Source of the DNA: Pisaster brevispinus
Lineage: Eukaryota > Echinodermata > Asteroidea > Forcipulatida > Asteriidae
DNA: 64,000 nucleotides
Assembly (NCBI GenBank): GCA_023634235.1
Contig: JAMKCF010000045.1
Coordinates: forward strand, 124,001-188,000
Direction: 5' to 3'
Both the position numbers and the translations under genes were made by a program. Position 1 is the first letter of the stretch; every line of letters starts with the position of its first letter. This document shows, one piece after another, positions 1-10,107 of this stretch. The notes beneath the pieces are model-generated. The model saw only the letters and a program-made list of their open reading frames with translations, searched no databases and was not told the origin of the DNA.

Positions 1-380
1 TTGTATTCAGCTCACAACAGAACAACAAATCCCAGTGCTTATATTATGCAAACCTTTGTTGTCTTTCCTTTGTCAAGTCAGGGTTTTAAAGGGAAAATTA
101 TTACTCCAGGAGCTCAAAAGAGTTCTGAAAACTTAATAAAGCACAGAGGCACAGAAAATATTTTGGAATACTGATGCGAAGTCCTTAAGAAACCAATACA
201 ATGTTAATACATAAAATGTTGTCTAGACTAGAAGTCAAAAGACAGGATATTATCATCTAATATTGTGCGCAAAAGGTGTGGGTTTCTATGTAACATTCAA
301 CCACAATTTCCATCCAAGATGGCAGTGGAAAGATGAGAGTTCTTAAAAAACATATGGAATGGTCAGTGTTCATGGTTGGA

Positions 381-955
381 CCTAGTCCACATACTCCTAG
401 GTGCTTGGTGAAGCCCTACTACTCGTAAGTGCTTGGTGGTGAAGCCCTAGTCCACATACTCCTAGGTGCTTGGTGAAGCCCTAGTCCACATACTCCTAGG
501 TGCTTGGTGAAGCCCTAGTCTACATACTCCTAGGTGCTTGGTGAAGCCCTAGTCCACATACTCCTAGGTGCTTGGTGAAGCCCTAGTCCACATACTCCTA
601 GGTGCTTGGTGAAGCCCTAGTCCACATACTCCAAGGTACCTGGTGAAGCCCTAGTCCACATACTCCTAGGTGCTTGGTGAAGCCCTAGTCCACTTACTCC
701 TAGGTGCTTCATGAAGCCCTAGTCCACATACTCCTAGGTGCTTCATGAAGCCCTAGTCCACTACTCCTAGATGATAGGTGAAGCCCTAGTCCACATACTC
801 CTAGGTGCTTGGCGGTATAGCCCTAGTCTACATACTCCAAGGTACCTGGTGAAGCCCTAGTCCACATACTCCTAGGTGCTTGGTGAAGCCCTAGTCCACA
901 TACTCCTAGGTGCTTGGTGAAGCCCTAGTCCACATACTCCAAGGTACTTGGTGAG
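381..955. repeat. 34-bp minisatellite, about 16 copies
   Basis: A 34-bp unit containing CCTAGTCCACATACTCC and AGGTGCTTGGTGAAG is repeated head to tail, with point variants (for example CAAGGTACC for CTAGGTGCT) and a few longer or shorter units near 420-450 and 760-830. It lies in the presumed 3' UTR of the FBXL6-like gene and reaches into its last coding exon: the minus-strand stop codon TAG is part of a repeat copy. Confidence 0.93.
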
Positions 956-3900
956 GCTGCTCTGAGATCAGTCTTGAGCTGTGCTAGACAGTCCCCAGTG
1001 TAGCTGCGCTTCATCCCACGAGGCAACCCACGGCAAGAGGCAAGATTGAGTGATACAAGAGATGGACATCCCTCTAAAATGGACCTAGATGAAAAAAATT
1101 GCAACAAAACTTCTTTCTTCAAAACAAGTCTCCTGGTTTGAGTGTTGTCTAGTGCTTTCGGACTCTGAACTTTTTTTGCTTCTCATCACCCAAGAGTCAA
1201 ATGGGTACCTGAGTTGGTAGAGGTACTTACTATGATTGATTAGCTACATGTATGCCAATTTGACTGCAGGGGCTGCATACTCCTAAGGAGTTGAGATTGT
1301 TTTAGGAATGCCTTTTATCAGATAAAGTGGGGTAGTAATTTGTGTTAGGCGCTTTGAAACACGGGCTTAAAAATGCATGATTGTTTATATTCACTCGGCG
1401 ATTGGGTTGGGCATGGATATAAAACGTGAGTGGGGGAGTTGACAGAAGGGGGGTGGGGGGTTGGTGAGAGTATTTACCTGACTCTCTCGGCTGTGATAGA
1501 CGTTCCTGCCAGATTGATTTCTCTCAATACGGACTGACCGGGCACACTCGATAACTTCTTCATAGCGATGTCCAGCGACATGGCCGGGAATACGTTCCAT
1601 GATAAGTCAAGCTCAATCAAGCTGTGTCTCCACTGTCAAGGAAAAACAATAAAATGCCTCGAGTTGCATTTCTTGGAAAAAATGTTTTCTGATAGTGGCT
1701 ACTTGATACAAAAAGGTTGTACCTCTAAGTAGAGCCTTTATATATATATACATGTAATTGGAACTGCACAAACCCTGTCTTTTGCTGAAACTATCCACAT
1801 TGTACTCACAAACCCAATGGTTCTTTTCTCTCGCCCCTCACTGCCATCACCGTACATACCTTTTGTACAATTGCTTCTATTCCCTCGTAGCGTGAGACTG
1901 AACACTGTGATATGAACAGGTGCTGAAGATCATACACTGGCAGTCTCTGATTTACAAACAAAAACAAAGACAAACAACTCTGTTTAAATAATGGAATTCT
2001 TGCATCAGTGATAAAACAATAATAATAATAATATAGTCCTTATATAGCGCCTTATGCAAGGCCTCAAAGCGCTTTACAAAAATACACAAATCGGCAACTA
2101 CATATTACAGATAGAAAACACTCATAAAAACTTAAAATAAGCAGACAAGCAATAAAGTACATACCAACAAAATATAGGAATTTAGTAAGAATCGATAAAA
2201 TAGAATGCTTGTCTGACAGCCAGGTAAAAGTGATGTTAATAGTGCGGAGTGATTGGTACCCAGTACTGGAATAGGTAGTGCACATAGGAGAACCTGGAAA
2301 ACTTATTTCAGAGATCCATTTCTTACCTGTATCCCGACCGCAGTGATGTGAGTGCAGCCCCTGAGGTCTAGTAACCGAAGTTGATGAGATTTCACAAGGA
2401 ATCTCAGGAGCATGCTATCATCGATAGCGATTCCTCCGTTAGACACGTTGATATCAGTGTTCACAGCCAGGCTGAGTTCCTGAAGATTAGGGAAACCTGT
2501 AGACGCTGCCTGATAAAATGGATAATGGTAGTGCCATATTGGTCATGTTCCTCATGTGCAGTAACAGTCAGGAATATGATTATCTCCTGAAAAAAGGGGC
2601 CATACTATTTTCTATACAGCCTCGGTTTGGATTTGATAGATTTGAATGGTAACAAAACAAACATTTCTGCACCATTAAAATTGTCAAGCTGTTGAATTAT
2701 TTGGAATGTAAACATTAAAACTCCACACATCTGGCCATTAGATATATCCATATTGTTTTGCATGGCGGATGCATTAACGCAGACTGCAATATGATATCAT
2801 GTAGTGAATGCATCTACACAGTACACAGTTAACCCTCCTACTGTCTGACTGTTTGTTATCATCCACTGTGGTTTAGAATGATAGCTGCACTGCACTAGCC
2901 TGCCATGTGGTGCACGCATATATACATTACAAAGATACTTCTATGCACAGTTGTTCCACCAAATCCAACCCGTGAAGTTTACTAATAAAAAGCCAAGAAG
3001 AAGGGATGCCATGGTTTTTAGTGAAGAATTTCCACAGACATCTTAGAAAAAAAAAACCCGGTAGTTGATGAAATTTTGGGAATGTTTTCTTGTGTTTTTT
3101 AAAAATTAAACTCACTTCATAGTCAATGTACATGTCTATGATAACGAAAATCCTCTAAAGTTTATCATTTGAGCGTGGAAGAAGTGGAAGAAGGAGAAAT
3201 ATTATACAAAAACATCAACTACATGTACCTGAGCTTTAGAGGTCGCAGGGCCTGCCCTGACCATGCAGCCAGCTAATCTTAACACTTCTAGCTTGGGACA
3301 GCCTCGCTGGAACTCCTCAATGTGTAACATCAGGAAGTCAGAAGAGAACTTGCAGTTGGAGATATCCAAAGCTGTAAGACTACTGCAATGTGTCTTCACA
3401 ATCAAGAAGAAACTGAATGTTAACCAATTGCCATCAATGCCAGAAGTGTTTTTTTTTTTAGATTTGTGTTTATTTTTATTTTTGTTTGTGCAAAAGACAA
3501 ACTATAGACACTTTGTAAGCAGAAAGGGGACGCGTCATGGCCGAGCAGTCAAGTGCATCAAACTCAAGCTCTGGTGTTCTGATCAGCAGAGGGTGGGTTC
3601 GAGTCAAGATCTCAACAACTTGATGATTCGATGATTATTGCCTTCAGGAGAATGATTGTCTTCTGATCGTCTTCTTTCTCCTGAAGACGATCAGGGCATA
3701 CTGATCGAACCGTTCAGTTGTTACACCATTGGTTCTCTTCGGAACCACCACAACTCAGAAAGAGAGGTTTATGTACATGATGTCCCCGCAAACCTAACTT
3801 GAGTGTATTCCCACCATGTGAAGTTTCAAATCTACTTGCTGATTGTAAGGGTGGGGGGGGGGGGAGAGTTGTAACTCATACTTAAAAAAGGATGCGTGAA

Positions 3901-6900
3901 GAAATTTTAACAAAAAACCACAATATTATTTGGTTTCAAACTGCCTACAGGGCAATCTTAGTGGTCCAGTTGGTAAAAGTGCTCTAGAATGGCAAAGGTC
4001 GTGGGTTCAAATCTCAGGAAAGAACCGAGTTTACAGTGCTTTACACACATCAGTGTAAAGGCCGAGTCACACTGCAGCGATAACAAAAACGATAACGATC
4101 ACGACGCAAAGAGAACGCATTCTATTGGTTGAATTACTCCACGCAGAATACGCACACGCTCATTCAACCAATAGAATGCGTTCTCTTTGCGTCGTTATCG
4201 TTATCGTTCTCGTTATCGCTGCAGTGGGACTGGGCCTTAAGGTAAAACCAAATAATATTCTTTATCTCGATGCAAGTTAAACAACAGATCATTACCGTGA
4301 GACTTTTCAAGATGGGACCTGCTTTCAATTTATTTGCAGCTAGACTCAGGATACAAAGTCGGCTGCCCAGGCTTTGCAGAGCGTAGGTCATACAACTAAT
4401 GCTTACAACGTCTGCCTACAAAAGAAAATCAGGAGAATTAAAATAATGAGCAGGAGGGAGAAATGAGGTCTGAGGTGGAAAGGCATACCACTGTACATGT
4501 AGTCGAAAAAACACAAATTTATACGAGTGAAGGAAAGAATCAAGGTGGAATGTGTGGAGATTTAGGCAGCTACTTACATTGGTGTTTGACAGTTCTAATG
4601 AGTCGAGATTTAGGCAGCTACTTACAATGATATTAAGCAGCTACTTACATTGGTGTTTGACAGTTCTAATGAGTGGATATCTAAGCAGCTACTTACATTG
4701 GTGTTTGACAGTTCTAATGAGTGGATATCTAAGCAGCTACTTACAATGGTGTTTGACAGTTCTAATGAGTGGAGATTTAGGCAGCTACTTACATTGGTGT
4801 TTGACAGGTCTAATGTGTGGAGATTTGGGCAGCTACTTACATTGGTGTTTGACAGGTCTAATGAGTGGAGATTTAGGCAGCTACTTACATTGGTGTTTGA
4901 CAGGTCTAATGTGTGGAGATTTGGGCAGCTACTTACATTGGTGTTTGACAGGTCTAATGTGTGGAGATTTGGGCAGCTATCGGCCAAAGCGCTGACAGAC
5001 TTAGAGCCAAGTTTGATGCAACCGTTGAGATGAATGGCAGTCAGATGCTTTGGACAGTGGGTCACCAACGCCTGAAATAGTCAGCAGCAAAGACAAACAG
5101 TTCAAATAAATACACTGTAGTTGTCTCCTTAGGCTAGACACTGGATACTAATTGCCTTGTCTTTCGGGTGGGTCGTAAAGCCAGGGTAGTTCCTGTGTGT
5201 TGTGTAATGCACCAACAAAACAGAAGAAGCAAAGACCCAGTACACTTACAAAAGTGTTTCTGGCATGCTCGACAGCAGATTACACAGCATCAGTTTGCAA
5301 ACTCATACAAGGTGCTACATATAAATTGGTCTCATAATTCAATCATAGAACAGCATACGCAGCTAAAAAAGAAAAAGAAAAAAGCCACAGCTCATTTAAA
5401 ATCAAAAGGGCTTTGATATGCCCATATGGGAGTAATAAAGTGCTATAAGGGCTGCTTATTGAGTATATAAAAAGGGAAAGGAAAGGAATAAAAGTGGGCT
5501 ACAAAAGAGAGAGGTAGTCCGGGGGCTGTAGCTTCCCTTGAGTTTACCTTAAGTCCTTCATCAGTTAGCTTTTTCCACCCTCCCAAATTAAGCGATTTCA
5601 CTTGTGATAATCTGTTCTGTGCCAGCCAATCCAACGTGGCGTCCGTACACTTGATTCTCCCATTGGCTAAGTCTAGATGTTGCCATAGCGACAAATGAAC
5701 AGCAGCCTCTCTCCACAGTCTGCACACTCTACAAGCTCTTAAATAAATCATTTTAAAAAAATTGTCCAGGAAGACTTTTAAAACCCAGAAGAATGTTTGT
5801 ATTCAACATTTTTAAATGAATCAAGTTTAAAGACTATCAGTTTTAGTCAGAATTTAATGGAATTTACTTTGACTATGGAGGGAAGGCTCAACTAAAGAAA
5901 CCTACCTGCAGAGAAATGGAATAGCCCCAGATGATTGCACCACATATTGATACACCTTCTGAAGCACAATCAGTGGTAATCTTTGACCCCACAAAGTGGG
6001 GTCTTCGAAGTTTGACCTTTGAACTTCACTGTCAGTTTTGTCTTGAACCTTTTGATCTTTTGATGACGATGACGGCGCTGAAGTCCTTCGTCTTTTTGTT
6101 GCTTTTCTTTTATTTGTCTTCACTCCTTCTGCTGGTTTCTGTGACTTTTTTCTTGCTTTCAATTTATGTTTTGATCTAGAGGGAGTAATTTGCTTTTTAG
6201 AGCTTTTTGTCCTGAAAAGATTTATAAACAGAAAAAGCTTTTTAAATTAATCAAAAAGGGGGACAACAAAATGAAATATAGTGAGTTCTTCTCAAGTAGG
6301 CCTAATAAATATTGTTTTTTATATCTGGTTTTATGTTAGATTTTACAGGTCTACCTGGTGAAAATACAACATTTAAATCACACAATTTGAGCTTGAAACA
6401 ATATTTTTCTTATAAATCATTCAAATTCAGTGATTGTATCTGGCTGTTGTTTTTGTTTTTTAACAGGGCACATGACCCTGGATCAGATGAAGAGCTGACT
6501 GTAAGTTTCAAAGCAGTGGATAAAGGACTTTCTATTTTTTGGTGGTTTATTACTTGATATTTTTTGAAAGATGATAACTTCAAAATTATGTGCCATCTTC
6601 AAAATGTGTTGCTGGTCTCTCATCACCACAAGCTTGTACGTCTGGCAGTTTAAAAAAACTGCTCTAAAAATGCAGAAGGTTGTGGATTCAAATCCCACCA
6701 GTGGTGTTTGTGGATTTTCTTCCCCTGATAACTCACGAAGCACCACACAGTGCTTTCACCAACAGATTTGGGCAACAATGTTGGTCTTTACCCCTGAAGC
6801 AACAGTTACATTCAGCAAAATCTTCTGAAGGAAAAACAAATCGAACTTAAACCTACTTCTTTTTTGAAGATAATGCCGTTGGAGATGCTTCACCATCGTC

Positions 6901-7062
6901 GTCAAAATCAGCTGAAACATTCGGATCATAATCAGAGTCTCCCTCATCATCGTCAGACGGCCACTCCTGTGCTCCGTTTGGCAGAAACGAGAACAGCAAG
7001 GGCTCAGCTGGCTTCAGTACCCCTAATATTCCCCTCTGTCGTGGCTGTTGGTTTCTGGCCAT
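925..7062 (-). CDS. FBXL6: F-box/LRR protein, FBXL6-like (10 coding exons)
   Basis: Probable substrate adaptor of an SCF (SKP1-cullin-F-box) ubiquitin ligase. Coding exons, in transcript order: 7062-6857, 6211-5906, 5737-5548, 5071-4937, 4415-4296, 3393-3229, 2509-2327, 1946-1860, 1632-1478, 1084-925. Together they are 1,707 bp, 568 residues plus stop, with phase kept at every GT/AG junction; I recall human FBXL6 as about 540 residues. Residues 1-141 are low complexity: an acidic stretch ([12 protein letters not shown]), then a Lys/Arg/Ser-rich, NLS-like segment. The F-box follows at about 142-185 ([15 protein letters not shown], then [18 protein letters not shown]) and is split by an intron. 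Leucine-rich repeats run to the end. Family-diagnostic matches are [31 protein letters not shown] and [20 protein letters not shown]. The start is the ATG at 7062, with G at +4 and a splice acceptor just upstream; an in-frame ATG at 7149 is less likely. Oddities are the exon-4 repeat and the minisatellite-derived C-terminus. Confidence 0.9.
2018..2085 (-). mobile_element. SINE 3'-tail fragment
   Basis: An (AAT)n run followed by TATAGCGCCTTATGCAAGG and CTCAAAGCGCTTTACAAA. The same kind of tail (trinucleotide run plus TATAGCGCC) ends the full SINE at 19682-20105, so this is a truncated copy in reverse orientation inside an FBXL6 intron. Confidence 0.55.
3534..3615 (+). mobile_element. tRNA-derived SINE head (truncated)
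   Basis: GCGTCATGGCCGAGCAGT (box A-like) and GGTGGGTTCGAGTC (box B-like) with CTCTGGTGTTCTGATCAGCA between them match the head of the full-length SINE at 19682-20105 on the other strand. The copy is truncated; the DNA that follows (3640-3780) holds a short inverted repeat, CTTCAGGAGAA with TTCTCCTGAAG. Confidence 0.7.
3958..4290 (+). mobile_element. Second SINE family copy, interrupted by a MITE
   Basis: The left part (TGGTCCAGTTGGTAAAAGTG, then GTGGGTTCAAATCTC, then CACATCAGTGTAA) and the right part (TAAGGTAAAACC, then ATTCTTTATC) match, across the inserted element at 4059-4237, a continuous copy at 10659-10845. The box B-like GGGTTCAAATC points to a tRNA-derived origin. It lies in the FBXL6 intron between exons 5 and 6. 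Confidence 0.72.
4059..4237. mobile_element. 179-bp fold-back MITE, TAA target duplication
   Basis: Long terminal inverted repeats begin AGGCCGAGTCACACTGCAGCG and end CGCTGCAGTGGGACTGGGCCT. The arms continue inward through GATAACG repeats to GACGCAAAGAGAACGCATTC and its complement, so almost the whole element folds on itself. TAA flanks both sides (4056-4058 and 4238-4240), a 3-bp duplication of the PIF/Harbinger type (TWA). No coding capacity. Confidence 0.85.
4566..4987 (-). repeat. 48-bp tandem repeat of the exon-4 end with its splice donor
   Basis: About 8.5 copies of a 48-bp unit encode, on the minus strand, a 16-residue LRR-like segment ([16 protein letters not shown] and variants such as [16 protein letters not shown]). 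Every unit carries the donor hexamer GTAAGT right after the codons for NTN. Donors at exon ends 4937, 4889, 4841, 4793, 4745, 4697 and 4649 are exactly 48 bp apart and all phase 0. A truncated unit (about 24 bp) near 4622-4645 breaks the frame with a stop at 4622. Two further donors at 4626 and 4578 lie beyond it. Homology to the family supports the first donor (4937) as the ancestral one. Confidence 0.9.
5127..5350 (+). mobile_element. 5'-truncated SINE fragment
   Basis: Contains TCCTTAGGCTAGACACTGGA, GGGTGGGTCGTAAAGCC and GTGTGTTGTGTAATGCACCA, the middle part of the SINE seen complete (reverse strand) at 19682-20105, followed by a diverged tail. It sits in the FBXL6 intron between exons 3 and 4. 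Confidence 0.6.
6632..6800 (+). mobile_element. Diverged copy of the second SINE family
   Basis: CTGCTCTAAAAATGCAGAAG, then GTGGATTCAAATCCCACC and ACACAGTGCTTTCACC correspond in order to the copies at 3958 and 10659. Diverged and truncated, in the first FBXL6 coding intron. Confidence 0.5.
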
Positions 7063-7068
7063 GATCCT

Positions 7069-7267
7069 GAATGCAATGAGAGTAAAACTTTCAATTTGCA
7101 GTGATACCTCAGGATGTAAGGTAGTCCTAGACCGACTGTAAATATACACATTGATACAATATTAGAGTGTGGAGTTCAGAGTGTATGGTCATGACACACT
7201 TGCGTTAAGTGTCCACGAGGACACTTAACCATAGTTGCTTTCTTAACCCCGGAGTATAACATCGCGT
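7069..7267 (-). other. Upstream flank of FBXL6: probable 5' UTR intron
   Basis: On the minus strand a pyrimidine-rich stretch ends in TTCAG four bases before the ATG (exon base 7066), a good 3' splice acceptor. This implies an untranslated first exon further upstream, toward higher coordinates; I could not locate it. A small perfect hairpin (TAAGTGTCC, ACGA, GGACACTTA) lies at about 7205-7227. Confidence 0.45.
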
Positions 7268-7734
7268 TTACACTGGATCTGGCAAGGGCGATCAAAGGAG
7301 GATCAGATCCTGCAAGGGCGATCAAACTGATCGCTAACGCGTTTACACTTGAGTCTGATTGAGCATTGATCCCCCTTTGATCCCCCTTTGAAGTTCCACA
7401 CAGTCACTGCTCGTGTGACAGGTCAACTGAGCAAGGTCATTGATTGTGCGCACACGCAGGCGTTTTTTTTTTCAACTCGGCGCCCCAGTCTGTTCGATTG
7501 ATTAGACCGGAAGTCGGTGGGTCAAATTGCGGGGTCTGATCCTGCTTTGCGTTTACACTTTGTTTTTGATCCACCTTGCAGGATCAGATCCTCCTTTGAT
7601 CCTGCAATAAAGGGGGATCAAAAAGGAGGATCAGATCCTGATCGCTCTTGTGTTTACACTAGCTGTTGATTGCCCTTTGATCACCCTTGCAGGATCTGAT
7701 CCTCCTTTGATCGCCCTTGCCGGATCAAGTGTAA
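7268..7734. mobile_element. 467-bp MITE with long terminal inverted repeats
   Basis: The left end starts TTACACTGGATCTGGCAAGG and the right end, read on the opposite strand, starts TTACACTTGATCCGGCAAGG. Both continue with GCGATCAAAGGAGGATCAG and ATCCTGCAAGGG, giving imperfect inverted repeats of about 60 bp. Inside are further GGATCAGATCCT palindromes. No open frame. Typical non-autonomous DNA transposon structure; superfamily not assigned because no clear target duplication is visible. Confidence 0.8.
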
Positions 7735-8432
7735 GTTGGGGGTTGTATGCTCCCCAGGGAGTTGAGAAAGTTTGTGGAATGCTATAATGCCAGAAAGTGA
7801 AGAACAGGGATAATAATGTTGTAAAGTGCCTTGATCTAGCTAGGATTAGGAAACGTGGGCCATAAGAGCTTGGTAACAAAAAACATTGCAGCAAATGATG
7901 TCTTTGAATGGATTACTAAAATTTTCATTTCAGTTTAATGTGACATTAATCAAAATTTCCCAAAACTAGGACTAAAAGAGTAAGATAAGCTGATAAGGCG
8001 GAGACAATTTCCTCATTGTTTTTACAATCATAACAACTCCAAAATATTAATCATAATTTTAGCCCCATAAATAGGGCCAATCCACTTCGTATCCTTGGCC
8101 CCAGCACTATTGCAGTCCTAATTGTTTCGCCTGCTGAAATGTTCAATCTGCCACGTTCTCGATCATGAAACTTACCGATCGAATTGCTACTGTACTTGTT
8201 AAGTTGTAGATAGCCCTACTGCTGGAATGTAAGACGGCACAAACCGTGAAAGTGCTTAGTTATTGAGGCGAGTGAAGCCTTGTATTGTAAGTTGTTGTCT
8301 TGAAAAGTTTCTTCCATTCCAAGTAAACACTAAAAATAAAACAAATAGTCATAACTTTGGCTTTGTCTCATTTTGGATGATCGATAATCTTAGTCTTAAT
8401 TATTCATATCTATTCCCAACAGTAGTTAGACT

Positions 8433-8521
8433 ACTCCTAGAACTATTCGGTTCGTTCCGCTATCGTCTCCCCGGAGACGATCCGGAGACGATAGCGGAAC
8501 GAACCGAATAGTTCTAGGAGT
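8433..8521. repeat. 89-bp near-perfect palindrome with flanking direct repeats
   Basis: Two 38-bp arms (8433-8470 and 8484-8521, beginning ACTCCTAGAACTATTCGG) are perfect reverse complements around a 13-bp loop. The direct repeat TAGTTAGAC sits just outside both arms (about 8423-8431 and 8523-8531), consistent with a 9-bp target duplication of a tiny MITE. Confidence 0.85.
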
Positions 8522-8531
8522 ATAGTTAGAC

Positions 8532-10103
8532 GAAGTTCAACTTAAGTTCAATCGATATGACCTTTTCCCAACTTAAGTTATAGCTGGGCCTGGCCATCGC
8601 CAGAGTTTCAGTTGGGAGTGGGACAGTTACTTAATTTTGGTTGGGGCGCGACAAAATTCGTAAACAAAACAGTTGAACTTCAACTTGAATGTCTCGATCA
8701 CTTCTTTTTTACGCTAATCATAATCAGAATACCTCAAATTTCAATCACACTGGGTAAAACAAAAAACGGAAGTGCTGACAAATAATTGCACACAACTTTT
8801 GAAATCTTTCAATCCACCTTTGTAACAAAATAAAATCGTCTCACCTCTCACCGCCAGCTTCACTGCTGCTTTATGAAGGAAATTGAAAACAGAAAAGTGA
8901 GTGAACAGCGCCACCAAGGGCTAGCAACGGGTCAATGATAAACAGTCGTCTGTCACACACTGTATATAGCGAGAGCTACCACACGCACGGCACACACACG
9001 TTCTTGACACTGGATGCTGGGAGGTGGGAGATCATGGTAGTCCCAATCAATTAGTTAATGTAATTTAATTTAGTTTACCTTACGGTGACATGCATTGATT
9101 GACATACTCTTCTTGTCTTCGATTGCTGAAAAAACTTTCGATTCCAACATGGACAGACTGGTGCTAAGGCAAATCAATAATCTGTTCCGCCCCAACTTTA
9201 TAATCGTCGTCCCAACTATTACAGTCATTTGACCAGTTCGGGATCATTGACCATTTCGGGATCACTTCAACTTTGCAACAACCCCATAATCAATAATTAA
9301 GTTACTTCTCACATTACCAATTTCTGTTGATACATGTGAAGAATAACATGCAATAAACCAACAAACCCAAAATAAGGTTCCAAACTTCATCAACAAATAA
9401 ATTATGGCCATTTTCTTGAAGTTTGTCTGCGATTTTGATCATTATTTAAAAAAAAAATGTTGGTTGAAAAACGCTGTTAAAACTTCTCACCTTTAAAATT
9501 TGAACGCCAGGGCGAATAACATTTATGTTAAATGCTTAGAATGTGTTAAAAATATTTCAGGTAAATACTGAGCATTCTGGTGAATGCTCGTCCTTTTTAA
9601 ATAGAGGACCGGCCTCCTTCCAGTGTCTCTACAATAGTACAGTGGTAAACAACTGACGTATACCAGTGGCACGATCAGAGAGGATTTTTAAAAACTGGAT
9701 GTGTCAAACATTCTCAGAGACAGAGGTGAGTCTCAGAGTGAGATAGAGACAACCTCCTTCAAAAAGGGAGGTCAGATCTATGGCAATTGTTCCACTAAAG
9801 TTTTTCCATAGAAAGAATAGAAAAAATCACGAAGTAAAGTTGTGTTAAAAAACCTTGGTGACAGCTGTTAATTTTTATGATAGGAGGGTTAGGATCTTCG
9901 CAATGAAGACCGATGGGGGAGGGGTCGCAATCATCGCAACTACTGTCCAGTCTCAAGATGAGTTTAACATCTATGATAATCTTCCAAAATCTTACAACTG
10001 TTTACTTTTAAACAGCTTTTGCGAACGGATGATGGACAGCAAGATCAAGACCACAAAGTATCTAACAAACTATTATTGGTTCTGACTTGATTTAATTTTC
10101 TTC
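8532..10103. other. Intergenic region upstream of the TYSND1-like gene
   Basis: No coding exon is recognised. The region should contain the TYSND1-like promoter and untranslated first exon, because a splice acceptor (TTTTCTTCAG) ends two bases before that gene's ATG. A hairpin GAGCATTC/GAATGCTC lies at about 9570-9590. No convincing TATA box or CpG-rich block stood out. Confidence 0.4.
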
Positions 10104-10107
10104 AGAA

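Noticed and set aside
381..955. Possible CRISPR-like array
   Set aside because: The 34-bp units are contiguous with no unique spacers, and the genome is eukaryotic; it is a minisatellite.
3263..3634. Plus-strand 123-codon frame
   Set aside because: It is antisense to FBXL6 exon 6, then runs through a poly-T tract and a SINE head. No independent support.
3640..3740. Possible hammerhead-ribozyme or Penelope-element remnant (GAAGACGATCAGGGCATACT, GATCGAACCGTTCAG)
   Set aside because: It resembles motifs seen at ends of some retroelements, but the core bases of a hammerhead (CUGAUGA and GAAA with three stems) could not be shown, so it is not annotated.
4552..5033. Two plus-strand open frames of 127-147 codons across the FBXL6 exon-4 repeat
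   Set aside because: Open only because the 48-bp unit is a multiple of three; the minus frame has the LRR homology and splice phase.
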